Below, piece after piece: positions 44,366-53,667 of a DNA stretch of 64,000 bases. The notes under the pieces are model-generated. The model was not told the origin of the DNA and made no database searches. It was given only the letters and a program-made list of their open reading frames with translations. Position 1 is the stretch's first letter. Each line of letters starts with the position of its first letter. The DNA is taken from the NCBI GenBank assembly GCA_963827065.1, contig CAWGZM010000012.1:62001-126000 (forward strand). The letters run 5' to 3'. Both the position numbers and the translations under genes were made by a program. The DNA is from JACVRW01 sp963827065 (GTDB taxonomy: Bacteria > Actinomycetota > Thermoleophilia > Solirubrobacterales > Thermoleophilaceae).

Positions 44366-45053
44366 TCATGTCTCCTTGGGTTGTGGGACGTGCTGTGAGG
44401 TCTTCGTCTCGCCACGCGGCAGCAGCATCAATGCGCCGATGAAGAAGCAGAGTGCGCCGAGCGCGGTCGTCCAGTTGGCCGCGGCCAGGTCCAGTATCGA
44501 GCCGGTCGACGGCACGACGTACGACGCGATCGCGGAGATCATGAAGAAGATGCAGCCGACGAGGTTCACCGCCGCCATCCTCCACGATCCGTCACGTCTC
44601 GCGGGGTGCAGCAGCCGGCGGGCCGGTCGCGACGCGGTACGCGAGCACACCGGACACGAGGAAGCAGGCTGACCCGACGAGGTCCGGGGCGAACACGAGC
44701 CGGTTCTCCTGCTCGCTCGACAGGCTGCTCTGCATCGCGTCGAACGTGTCGAGGTTGAAGAGCAGGGTGCCCACGAACTGGATGGCGGCGCTCCACCAGG
44801 AGGGGTCGCGGCCCCAGCGGCGCCCGCGCCTCACCGTGCCCTCTCGCAGCTCGAGCCCCGCGGCGAGCGTGAAGAACACCGAGCCGGCGAAGAAGACAAC
44901 GCCGTCGGCCCCGACACCCACGAGCTCGACGAATCCGGGAAACGGCCCGACGAAGAAGCAGACCGACCCCACGGCGAATCCCACGGCGATCGCCTGGTCC
45001 CAAGCGGCGCGGGTGGCAGTGCGCGCGCCGAAGGCGAGAGAGTGACCTATCAA
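44366..45053 (-). pseudogene. YrhK-domain membrane protein, frameshifted
   Basis: Two segments of one protein: from TTG 45053, AVGFAVGSVCFFVGPFPGFV ... SACFLVSGVLAYRVATGPPA, then in another frame RDGSWRMAAVNLVGCIFFMI ... LDLAAANWTTALGALCFFIG to the stop at 44366. Repeated hydrophobic pairs fit a YrhK-type integral membrane protein of about 228 residues. The frame changes near 44600 in CACCCCGCGAGACG. Such proteins often accompany gadB in actinobacteria. A 1-nt consensus error is likely; if real, the gene is dead but gadB is unaffected. Confidence 0.8.
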
Positions 45054-45104
45054 GGCCGCACTCTTCTATCAGCGACCGGGCATCCGGGGCGCGCACCGGC
45101 AATC

Positions 45105-46067
45105 ATGCCTGCGGTGGGATCGAGCGGACCCAGAGTCGTCGTGGTTGGCGCGCTGCCGGCGGTGGGCCTCGACCTGCTGAGAAGCCGGTTCGTCGTCGAG
45201 CCGGGAGGCAACCGCACCAAGCCGGGCTGGCTGCGCGAGCACGCTCCCGGTGCGGCGGCGATCGTGGCCGACCCGAGCGTCCCCGTCGACGGCGCGGTGC
45301 TCGACGCTGCCGGCAGCTCGCTGAAGGTTGTCTCCAACTTCGGAGTCGGCTACGACAACATCGATCTTGATGCGGCCAGGGTGCGCGGGATACGAGCCAC
45401 GAACACCCCAGACGTATTGACGAACGCGACTGCGGAGCTCGCGGTTGCGCTGATGTTGGCGGCCGCACGGCGACTCGCAGAGGCGGACGCGATCACGCGC
45501 AGCGGCAGCTGGCCCCAAGACGAACCGGAGCCGTTTCTCGGGCGCGAGCTCACGGGCGCGACGGTCGGGCTGGTGGGCTTCGGACGCATCGCCCGGCGTG
45601 TCGCCGAGCTGCTCCGCGGCTTTGAGGTGCGCCTTCTGTTCACCTCGCGCTCGGACGCCCGGTCGCCGGACGGCGCCGAGCGCCGCTCGCTTCCCGAGCT
45701 CCTGGCCACCTCGGACTTCGTCAGCCTGCACGTGCCGCTGACGACGGAGACGCGCCATCTGATCGACGCTAAGGCGCTGGCGGGCATAAAGCCCGGCGCG
45801 ATCCTGGTCAACACCAGTCGCGGTGCCGTGGTGGAGACCTCGGCGCTGATCGACGCGCTGCTGTCGGGCCGGCTTGGTGCAGCGGGCCTCGATGTCTACG
45901 AGGACGAGCCGCACGTGCCCCTCGCTCTCCGCGAATCGCCGCGTACGGTCCTCCTGCCGCACATCGGATCGGCGACAGCCGCGACCAGAGATGCCATGGC
46001 GCGCCTGTGCGCCGAGAACGTGATCGCCGTCATCGAGGGACGGGAGCCCCCGTCGCCGGTGGCTTGA
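45105..46067 (+). CDS. D-isomer-specific 2-hydroxyacid dehydrogenase
   Basis: A 320-aa dehydrogenase from ATG 45105. NAD(P) motif VGLVGFGRIARRVAELL, catalytic Arg in NTSRGAVVET, Glu in DEPHVP and His in LLPHIGSAT are all present, as is NFGVGYDNIDLDAARVRGI. It is closest in style to glyoxylate/hydroxypyruvate reductases. It is divergent from the YrhK-gadB pair and overlaps the MFS gene end by 38 nt on the opposite strand. Confidence 0.9.
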   Translation: MPAVGSSGPRVVVVGALPAVGLDLLRSRFVVEPGGNRTKPGWLREHAPGAAAIVADPSVPVDGAVLDAAGSSLKVVSNFGVGYDNIDLDAARVRGIRATNTPDVLTNATAELAVALMLAAARRLAEADAITRSGSWPQDEPEPFLGRELTGATVGLVGFGRIARRVAELLRGFEVRLLFTSRSDARSPDGAERRSLPELLATSDFVSLHVPLTTETRHLIDAKALAGIKPGAILVNTSRGAVVETSALIDALLSGRLGAAGLDVYEDEPHVPLALRESPRTVLLPHIGSATAATRDAMARLCAENVIAVIEGREPPSPVA

Positions 46068-47664
46068 CCGGTTCCGCGACGTCCTCGGCGTGGTATTGGG
46101 CGAGCAGCGCCTCCTCCTGGTCCTTTTTGGGGAAGAGGAAGAAGATCAGTGCCGCGCCGAGCAGGATTGCGACGATCCCGGCGATGTAGGCCCACTCGTC
46201 GCCCTGGAGGAAGGACGACTTGGCGGCAGCGATGATCTGGCTCTCGTATTGGGGGTATTGCTGCGCGGTGTCGGCCGCGCTGGCGAACGACTTCGTCAGC
46301 TCGGCCTGGACCTCGTCGGTGACCTTGTCCTTGTCCGGCGAGGCAGCGATCGCGCTGCCGACGGCGGCCGCGTAGCCGGCGGTCAGCACCGCGCCGAGGA
46401 TCGACTGCATGATGGCGCCGCCCAGGTCGCGCTGGAGGTCGGCCGTGCCCGATGCCATCCCGGCGCGCTGGACCGGCACCGAGCTGGTGAGCGAGTGCGA
46501 GGCGGGCGTACCGGCGAAGCCGACGCCCGTGCCGATCAGCGCGTAGCCGAGCCCCACCTTCCAGTAGGAGATGTCCTCCTTCCACATCAGCAGCATCACG
46601 AGGAAGCCGAGCAGGCAGAAGGCGTATCCGATCAGCAGCGTCAGGCGAGCGCCGCGGGCGTTCACAAGCTTTGCCGAGCGCGGCGCGACCACCACCATGC
46701 ACAGCGCCGCCGGCAGGATCGCAAGGCCGGCGTCGAGCGTCGAGTAGTCGAGCACGTTCTGCAGGAACTGCTGCCCGATGAACATCGCCCCCATCAGCGT
46801 GCCGAAGACGACCATCCCCGCACACGCCGCGACCCAGAAGATCCGCCGCCCAGCCACGCCCAGGTCGTAGAGGGGGAATCGCGCCCGGCGCTGGCGGATC
46901 ACGAACGCCGCCGCCGCCGCCAACGCGATCGCGCCGAGCCCAAGAGCCACCGCACCCTCATTCGGGACCGGTGCGAAGTTGATCGCCAACACGAGCGCCG
47001 CCACCAGCAGGACCGAGAGCAGTCCGCCGAGGTTGTCGACCGGATCGGTCGCCTCGTTCACATGTGCCGGCACATACCGGTAAGCCAGATACAGCGCCAC
47101 CACCGCGAGCGGCAGCGTCACCACGAACACGGACCCCCAGTCGAACTCCGTGAGCAGCGCACCCGACAAGAGCGGCCCGAGCGCCGAGATCGCCCCACCG
47201 AGCGCGGACCACAACGCGATCGACTTCGTCCGCTCCGGTCCCGACCACAACGCCGTGATCAGAGCCAGCGTCGTCGGATACGCCATGCCCGCCGCCAGTC
47301 CGCCGAACACACGTGCGGCGAACAACACCTCGATCGACGGGGCCAAGGCCGCCAGCAGACACGCGGGGATCGCCAACCCCGTGCCGAGCAACAGCATCCG
47401 CTTGCGGCCGTAGCGATCACCGAGCGCGCCGAGATACAGCACCGAGGCGGCCAGCCCGAGCGAGTACCCCACGGCAACCAGGTTGAGTGAGGTCTGCCCC
47501 GCGTCGAACGCCTTGCCGATGTCGGGCAACGCGACGTTCGCCACCGCCAGGTTCAGGTTCGCGACCGCCGCAACCAGGATCAGCGAGATGAGGACGACCC
47601 GGGCACGCGGCGGCGCGGAGCTCTCCTCTGCCGGCGAGGGCTGGGCCTTGTCTTGATCGGCCAC
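46030..47664 (-). CDS. MFS transporter, DHA2 (14-TM) drug-efflux type
   Basis: A 544-aa membrane protein with about 14 hydrophobic segments: motif A GALGDRYGRKRMLLLG, LNLAVANVALPDIGKAFD at TM1, and motif C-like GTGVGFAGTPASHSL. A long hydrophilic loop before the last helix (DKDKVTDEVQAELTKSFA) is typical of DHA2 members. GTG 47664 is preferred over ATG 47703 because the latter lies inside the 19-bp regulatory motif. A drug or toxic-metabolite proton antiporter is likely; the substrate is unknown. Confidence 0.9.
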   Translation of the reverse strand: MADQDKAQPSPAEESSAPPRARVVLISLILVAAVANLNLAVANVALPDIGKAFDAGQTSLNLVAVGYSLGLAASVLYLGALGDRYGRKRMLLLGTGLAIPACLLAALAPSIEVLFAARVFGGLAAGMAYPTTLALITALWSGPERTKSIALWSALGGAISALGPLLSGALLTEFDWGSVFVVTLPLAVVALYLAYRYVPAHVNEATDPVDNLGGLLSVLLVAALVLAINFAPVPNEGAVALGLGAIALAAAAAFVIRQRRARFPLYDLGVAGRRIFWVAACAGMVVFGTLMGAMFIGQQFLQNVLDYSTLDAGLAILPAALCMVVVAPRSAKLVNARGARLTLLIGYAFCLLGFLVMLLMWKEDISYWKVGLGYALIGTGVGFAGTPASHSLTSSVPVQRAGMASGTADLQRDLGGAIMQSILGAVLTAGYAAAVGSAIAASPDKDKVTDEVQAELTKSFASAADTAQQYPQYESQIIAAAKSSFLQGDEWAYIAGIVAILLGAALIFFLFPKKDQEEALLAQYHAEDVAEPVKPPATGAPVPR

Positions 47665-47701
47665 GTCACCACAGAGGCAACCAGGCGCGAACAGCCCGGT
47701 C

Positions 47702-47720
47702 ATCACCTGATCCGGGTGAG
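47702..47720 (+). promoter_or_regulatory. 19-bp inverted-repeat motif, copy 3
   Basis: ATCACCT-GATCC-GGGTGAG in the gap between the MFS pump (minus) and a lipoprotein gene (plus). A TAGGCT hexamer follows at 47744-47749 (23-nt spacing), and the lipoprotein ATG is 7 nt after it. Weakest of the five copies by sequence. Confidence 0.5.
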
Positions 47721-47756
47721 GCGCACCTATCCGGCGAAGCGCATAGGCTCGCCTGC

Positions 47757-48164
47757 ATGGGTGTACGCCAAGTGGTGGTCCTGGGCGTGGTCGCAATCAC
47801 GGCGATGTCGCTGATCGCTTGCGGCGACGATGACGACGAGACCACGACGGGCGGCGGCGCCGGCGAGGCCGTCGCCCCGCCGCCCGCCCGCGCCTTCCGC
47901 GGCCTGTCCGCCGCGCTCGAAGCCCAGGGCCTCGTGGTGCAGCAGTTACCAAGGACTTCGCTCAATGGCGCCGAGGTTGGCGTCGACATCAGCGGCGACA
48001 AGAGCGGCGCGGCACGTTCCTTCCCCACGGGGACGGAGGCACAGCAATATGCCGACGAGGTCGCGAAGGACGGCGACAAGACGGTGGTCGTCGGCACGGT
48101 CGTCATCCAGGCGCCTACCCAGGACGACGCCGACTTCTTCGCCGACGCGTACGAGGGCGGCTGA
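47757..48164 (+). CDS. Small lipoprotein, hypothetical
   Basis: A 135-aa protein with a lipoprotein signal peptide; the lipobox is LIAC, followed by GDDDDETTTGGG, a usual Asp-rich tether. The mature part is a compact alpha/beta region of about 85 residues (FRGLSAALEAQGLVVQQLPR ... TVVVGTVVIQAPTQDDADFF) that I do not recognise. The ATG is about 7 nt after a possible -10, so the transcript may have no leader. The adjacent 19-bp motif suggests stress control. Confidence 0.82.
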   Translation: MGVRQVVVLGVVAITAMSLIACGDDDDETTTGGGAGEAVAPPPARAFRGLSAALEAQGLVVQQLPRTSLNGAEVGVDISGDKSGAARSFPTGTEAQQYADEVAKDGDKTVVVGTVVIQAPTQDDADFFADAYEGG

Positions 48165-48179
48165 AGCGCGCAACGCGGG

Positions 48180-48860
48180 CTACGCGAACACGTTCACGGC
48201 CCGGGCGATCACCAGGCCGAGGATCGCGAGCGAGCTGACCGACTGGACCATCATCGCGAGCTTGGCCCAGTGGGCAATCGGCATGGCGTCCGTGGGACTT
48301 AAGGCCGTCGCGTTGGTGAAGGCCAGGTAGAGGTAGTCGACGAACCGCGGACTCCAGTCCGCCGGAGCCAGCTCCGGATTCATCTGTTGGGGGAAGGCGA
48401 AGTCGACGTCGGCACGCGTGTGGTGGGCACGAGCGGCCGCGCCACCGCTGTCGAGCTCCCAGTAGAGCAGTGCGAAGGCCAGGATGTTGCTGACCCAGAC
48501 GATCGAGCCGGCCTCGAGCAGGTCGCTGGCGGAGTTCGTCTGCTCGCCGCCGGTGATGAGGACGTCGATGAGTCTCGCCGTCGCCACGAGCGCACTCAAA
48601 GCGAGGATCGACACGAGCGCGATCGAGAGCCCCCGGAGCACTTTCGAGCGGCGGTCGATCGCCCCAGGGTCGCCGGCAATCAGAGCCACGAGCAGGAAGC
48701 CCTCGATGAGCGGAAGCACCCACGCGGGTAGAAGCCGTTGGTCCCTCGGCAGCAGAATCGTGAGAACGATCGCGGCGACAACCGCAGCCGCCATCGGCCA
48801 GCGCGGCTCGCCGACGATTCGAGCTTCCCCGGCCTCTCGCGCTCCAGGCCTGCGGGCCAT
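48180..48860 (-). CDS. DUF1345-like membrane protein
   Basis: A 226-aa protein with about five or six hydrophobic segments (WPMAAAVVAAIVLTIL, LPAWVLPLIEGFLLVALIAG, LSIALVSILALSALVATARL). The C-terminal DYLYLAFTNATALSPTDAMP and the final helix ILGLVIARAVNVF match DUF1345. The motif looks like a two-TM channel pore region, but no ion-selectivity signature is present. It follows the cyclase-family gene after 5 nt and is probably co-transcribed. Confidence 0.82.
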   Translation of the reverse strand: MARRPGAREAGEARIVGEPRWPMAAAVVAAIVLTILLPRDQRLLPAWVLPLIEGFLLVALIAGDPGAIDRRSKVLRGLSIALVSILALSALVATARLIDVLITGGEQTNSASDLLEAGSIVWVSNILAFALLYWELDSGGAAARAHHTRADVDFAFPQQMNPELAPADWSPRFVDYLYLAFTNATALSPTDAMPIAHWAKLAMMVQSVSSLAILGLVIARAVNVFA

Positions 48861-48865
48861 GACTC

Positions 48866-49804
48866 TCAGAAGATCGCGGTGGGATTCACCGGGGATCCAG
48901 TCCCGCCGGCGATTCGCAGTGGAGTGGCGACGAACAGGAACTCCCAGCGCCCGACCGCCTCGCAATGCCGCACGACATCTTCGAATTGGAGGTAGTCGAG
49001 CAGGTGGACGCCCATGGCGTTGAGCGCGAGGACGTGAATGGGGAAGGCGACCCCCTCCGTGGTGCTCGGCGCGGTGTCGCTGTTGCCGTCGGAGCCGAGG
49101 GCGGCCACCCCTCGGTCCGCGAGGAACGACGCCGACGTGGGATGGAGGCCCGCCTTCAGCTTGGGCGTGTCCCACGGCCCGAGCTCGGCCAGGCGCCGCG
49201 CGTGGCCCGTGCGAACCAGGAGGATGTCGCCGGTCTCCACCCTCACCCGCTGGTCGCGCTCCGCCGCCTCGAGATCTTCGCGGAACACGTGCTCGCCGGG
49301 CTCGATCCACGGCTCGCCGCGTGCCCGCGGCACGTCGAGCAGGACGCCGCGGCCGACCAATCCATCCTTGAGGACCTCGATTGCACCGGCCCGGGCCCCC
49401 CTCGCAGTCACCGAGCTGTCCGGCTTCCCGTCGAAGAACGCACCCTCGAAGGCGACGTGGGAGAAGGCGTCGATGTGGCTGTGTCCGTCGTTGTGGTAAT
49501 CGACGCCGACGTAGTCCTTGGCGAAGCGCAGCGACCCCGAACCGATGTCGACATCGGTCAGCATCGTCATGTGGTGATCGGCGGGCTCCGGCACCGCGAT
49601 GTCCGCATGGGTTCTCAGGGGTTGGCCGAGCGTGATGGTGGTTCCGCTCTGAACGAGCCCGGCGGCAGCGGCGATGCGGGCGGGCGTGAGATGGTTCAGA
49701 GCCCCTCGCCGCCCGTCGTCGTCCCAGCGGCCCCAGTTGGAGACCGCGTCGAAGAGCTCGCGAAACTCGCGCGCGCTCATGTCTATCCCGGCCACGCTCG
49801 CCAC
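48866..49804 (-). CDS. Cyclase family metal-dependent hydrolase
   Basis: A 312-aa protein of the kynurenine formamidase/cyclase superfamily. The metal-binding HNDGHSHIDAFSH (HxGTHxDxPxH-like) and a second site region GDILLVRTGHARR are present. Members hydrolyse amides, lactones or act on isatin. It begins at GTG 49804. It is paired with the DUF1345 membrane protein. The exact substrate is unknown. Confidence 0.88.
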   Translation of the reverse strand: MASVAGIDMSAREFRELFDAVSNWGRWDDDGRRGALNHLTPARIAAAAGLVQSGTTITLGQPLRTHADIAVPEPADHHMTMLTDVDIGSGSLRFAKDYVGVDYHNDGHSHIDAFSHVAFEGAFFDGKPDSSVTARGARAGAIEVLKDGLVGRGVLLDVPRARGEPWIEPGEHVFREDLEAAERDQRVRVETGDILLVRTGHARRLAELGPWDTPKLKAGLHPTSASFLADRGVAALGSDGNSDTAPSTTEGVAFPIHVLALNAMGVHLLDYLQFEDVVRHCEAVGRWEFLFVATPLRIAGGTGSPVNPTAIF

Positions 49805-49904
49805 CCTATGTCAGCGAACCGTGGAGCGTTTCATCCGTCTGAGCGTCGCCGCAGACGGCCACCGGCCAAACGTCCGGCCCGGCGACTCCGTGATCGCCCT
49901 CGCC

Positions 49905-50189
49905 TCACGGCGCCGTGACTCCGTGCCCTCGTAGGTAGTCCAGGTAGAACGGTCGCAGGAGCTCGGCGACCTCGCCGCGACCCGAGTCCGTGACGTCGTC
50001 GAGGTGTGCTCTCAGGGTCGCCACATCTGCCTCCGCCTCACGCAGCTCTCCGGCGCCGGCCTCGGCAACCGGCAGCACCTCCATCAGGCGCCAGAAGAAG
50101 CGGGCGTCCAGGTGGTGACGTGCCCTGCGCACCGCAAGGTCGTGGAGCTCGCCGGTGGAGAGCTGCTCGAGTGAATCCTCGCTGGCCAT
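49905..50189 (-). CDS. Small helical hypothetical protein
   Basis: A 94-aa, acidic, mostly helical protein (LEQLSTGELHDLAVRRARHH, LDARFFWRLMEVLPVAEAGA). No signal peptide and no family I recognise. ATG 50189 is 27 bp from the 19-bp motif copy 4, which it shares with the divergent zwf operon. A TAGTGT hexamer at 50202-50197 suggests a leaderless or near-leaderless transcript. Confidence 0.72.
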   Translation of the reverse strand: MASEDSLEQLSTGELHDLAVRRARHHLDARFFWRLMEVLPVAEAGAGELREAEADVATLRAHLDDVTDSGRGEVAELLRPFYLDYLRGHGVTAP

Positions 50190-50216
50190 GTCACGGACAC
50201 TACGCGCCCCGCGGGA

Positions 50217-50235
50217 ATCACCCCGATGGGGTGAT
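50217..50235. promoter_or_regulatory. 19-bp inverted-repeat motif, copy 4 (perfect palindrome)
   Basis: ATCACCC-CGATG-GGGTGAT; the outer 8 bases (ATCACCCC/GGGGTGAT) are perfectly palindromic. It lies between the divergent small-protein gene (50189) and the zwf operon (50305), 69 bp upstream of the zwf ATG. A weak GAGAAT hexamer follows at 21 nt. Confidence 0.65.
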
Positions 50236-50304
50236 GCACCACCGTGATCGCCGCCCGAGAATTCGAACCGCAGGACAATCGCAGACCCGGAGTGAAAGGC
50301 ACGC

Positions 50305-51752
50305 ATGAGCACCGCGGTACGACCTCGCCAACGGACCGGCGCGAGCGCGAGCGACGCGGCCGGCGCGCAGCCCGCGGACGTGTTCGTCATCTTCGGCATC
50401 ACCGGAGACCTCGCCAAGGTCATGACCTTTCACTCGCTCTACCGGTTGGAGCGCCGTGGGCTGCTCGACTGCCCGATCGTGGGGGTCGCGGGCGACGAGT
50501 GGACGGTCGCTCAGCTGCGCGACCACGCGCGCCAGTGCATCGCGGATTGCGGTGAGACAATCGACGACGAGGTATTCGACCGCTTCGCCGCGCGGTTGTC
50601 CTATCTGCCCGGCGACTTCGGCGACGACGACACCTACAAGCGCGTCGCCGGCGCCATCGGAGACGCGCGCAGCCCGGTGTTCTACCTCGAGATCCCGCCC
50701 TCGCTGTTCGGCATGGTGATCAAGGGCCTGGCCGGAGCGGGTCTGACCGACTCGGCACGAGTGGTGGTCGAGAAGCCCTTCGGCCACGACGTCGCGTCAG
50801 CGGCTGCGTTGAACGAGGAGCTCCACCAGTACCTGGACGAGTCCCAGCTCTATCGGATCGATCATTTCCTGGGCAAGATGGGGCTGGTCGAGGTCCTGTT
50901 CCTGCGGTTCGCGAACACCATGTTCGAGCCGATCTGGAACCGCAACTACGTCTCGTCGGTGCAGATCACGATGGCCGAGAACTTCGGGGTCGAGGATCGC
51001 GGCCACTTCTACGATCCCGTCGGCGCCGTTCGTGACGTGGTCGTCAACCACCTGATGCAAGTGGTCGCCGCCGCGGCGATGGAACCGCCCGGCCAGCGGG
51101 ACGGTGAAACGCTGAAGAACGCGATCGTGTCGGTCTTCCAGGCGATGCCCCCGGCCGACCCGGCCCATTACGTGCGCGGTCAGTACGACGGCTACCGCGA
51201 GATCGACGGGGTCGCCGCGGACTCGACCACCGAGACCTATGCGGCGCTGCGCCTCGACATCGACAACTGGCGCTGGTCGGGCGTGCCGTTCTTCATCCGG
51301 ACCGGCAAGCAGCTGCCGATCACGCAGACCGAGCTGCGGCTCGTCTTCAAGAAGCCGCCGCGGCTCGGCTTCCGGCGGACCAGATCGCGGCGCCCGGAGC
51401 CGAATCAGCTCGTCGTGAAGCTGGACCCCACGACCGGGATCAGGCTGATCGTCGACGCTCAGCGCGCCGACACGTCGAAGCCCGAGCGGGATCAACCTGG
51501 ACATGGAGTTCGCCGAGGAGGGCGGCGAGGGCGCAACGCCCTATGAGGTGCTGCTTCACGCGGCCATGATCGGCGACAGCAAGCGCTTCAAGCGGCAGGA
51601 CAGCGTCGGCGGAGTGCTGGCGCGTCGTGCAGCCATTGCTCGACTCGCCCCCGCCCGTGCACAGTACGAGAAGGGATCGTGGGGGCCCAGGCGGCTGCAA
51701 ACGACCTCGTTGCCGGACACGGCGCTGGCACGGTCCGTGGGTGGCTTCATGA
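50305..51752 (+). pseudogene. zwf: Glucose-6-phosphate dehydrogenase, frameshifted at the 3' end
   Basis: The first 395 codons are intact: VFVIFGITGDLAKVMTF (NADP-binding), VVVEKPFGHDVASAAAL, LYRIDHFLGKMGLVEVLFLR (active-site His/Lys region), NENFG-like ENFGVEDRGHFYD. From about 51488 the C-terminus is spread over all three frames in sequence: MEFAEEGGEGATPYEVLLHA, CWRVVQPLLDSPPPVHS, YEKGSWGP, NDLVAGHG and finally WHGPWVAS with TGA at 51750-51752. Five 1-nt changes are needed within about 250 bp. Zwf feeds NADPH and the pentose phosphate pathway. It is the first gene of the operon; its stop overlaps the GH15 ATG (ATGA). Confidence 0.88.
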
Positions 51753-53667
51753 CGACGCCCAAGACCGAGAAGACCGGGGAGAGCCGGCGGAAGCCGCCGC
51801 TCCTCAGAGCGCAGCGGCTCCCTCGCCCTTCCCCCCGATCGGCGACTACGCGTTTCTCTCCAATTGCCACACCGGCGCGCTGGTGGCGCCCGATGGATCG
51901 ATCGACTGGCTCTGCGTGCCGCGCTTCGACTCGCCGAGCGTCTTCGGCACGCTGCTGGATCGCCAGGCCGGCGCGTTCAGGCTGGGCCCGTTCGGTGTCA
52001 ACGTCCCGGCGGCGCGCATTTACGAGCCCGGCACGAACACCCTCCTGACGACGTGGAATACGCCGAGCGGGTGGGCCCTGGTTCGCGACTCGCTGACCAT
52101 GGGCCCGCGCGATCACGAGGACGAGGTCACGCCGCATACCAGGCCGCCTGCCGACGAGGACGGCGACCACATGCTCGTGCGCACCGTCATGTGCCTGGAG
52201 GGAAGTGTCGAGGTCGACCTGGTGTGTGAGCCTGTCTTCGACTACGGGCGCACGCCGGCGGAGTGGTCGCTCGTCGGCGACAGCCGTCACGCGGCCGACG
52301 CCACCGGCGCCGGCCAGACGATCAGGCTGCAGACCGACATGGCGCTCGGCGTCGAGGGTGAACGGGCCAGGGCACGCCACACCCTGCACCAAGGCGACCA
52401 GGTCTACTGCTCGCTCTCCTGGGCCGAGGGCCTCGCCTCGCCCCAGCACATCGACGAGGCAAATGCCCGCCTTGTCGCCACCACGCGCTTCTGGCGCGAG
52501 TGGCTGCACCGCGCCCGGCCCATCGACCACCGCTGGCGCCCGGCCATCGAGCGCTCGGCGCTCGCGATCAAGGGACTCACGTACATGCCGACCGGCGCGA
52601 CGGTCGCCGCCCTGACGACGTCGCTGCCGGAGACGCCGGGTGGCGAGCGCAATTGGGACTACCGCTTCACATGGATCCGTGACTCGACCTTCACGCTGCA
52701 GGCGCTGCACTTCCTGAACCTGGACTGGGAGGCCGACGAGTTCATTCAGTTCATGGCCGACCTCGAGCCGGACGAGGACGGGGCGCTCCAGATCATGTAC
52801 GGGATCGACGGGCGCCGCGACCTGACCGAGTCGACGCGGGATGAGCTCTCCGGGTATGCCGGAGCCCACCCTGTCCGGATCGGCAACGGCGCCTTCGACC
52901 AGCGCCAGAACGACGTCTTCGGAGCTGCGCTCGACTCGATCCTGCTCCACAGCCGCCGCAGCCAGCGTCTGCCGCGGCGGCTGTGGCCGATCGTCCAGTC
53001 CCAGGCGAAGTGCGCCACCGAGGTGTGGCGGAACCCCGACCAGGGCATCTGGGAGGCCCGCGGCGAGCCGCAGCAGTATGTGTCGTCGAAGCTGATGTGT
53101 TGGGTCGCGCTCGACCGTGCCGCCAAGCTGGCTCACATCGGCGGTGACTCGGCCCTCCAAAAGACGTGGGGCGCCACAGCCGACGAGATCAAGTCCGACA
53201 TCCTCGAGCACGGGGTGCGCGACGGTGTGCTGCGCCAGCACTACAACACGGATGCGCTCGATGCGTCCACGCTGCTGGCGGCGCTGTTCGGCTTCCTCCC
53301 CGGTCACGACGAGACGCTGCACAAGTCCGTCGAGGCGATCGCGGAAGACCTGACGGAGGACGGTTTCGTCCTGCGTTACCGCACCGAGGAGACCGACGAC
53401 GGCCTGTCGGGCAAGGAGGGGAGCTTCCTGATCTGCTCGTTCTGGCTCGTGTCGGCGCTCGCGATCGTGGGCGACCACCAAGGGGCGCGCGACCTGATGG
53501 AGCGCCTGCTCAGTGTCGCATCGCCGCTGGGCCTCTACGCCGAGGAGTTCGACACCAGCACCGGCAGGCAGCTGGGCAACTTTCCCCAGGCGTTCTCACA
53601 CCTCGCGCTGATCGAGGCGGGCGCGCGCATCATCCTCACGGAGCGGCTCGAGGAGTACACCGGATGA
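51749..53667 (+). CDS. Glycoside hydrolase family 15 (glucoamylase/trehalase type)
   Basis: About 640 aa. The ATG at 51749 overlaps the zwf stop and begins MTTPKTEKTGE, but one base must be dropped near 51780 to join the main frame (PAEAAAPQSAAAPSPFPPIG DYAFLSNCHTGALVAPDGSIDW). The family hallmark ERNWDYRFTWIRDSTFTLQA and the catalytic glutamates in GIWEARGEPQQYVSSKLM and LYAEEFD are present in an (alpha/alpha)6 barrel. Bacterial members hydrolyse alpha-glucans or trehalose to glucose. No signal peptide, so the substrate is cytoplasmic trehalose or glycogen-derived. The GMC gene overlaps its stop by ATGA. Confidence 0.9.
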
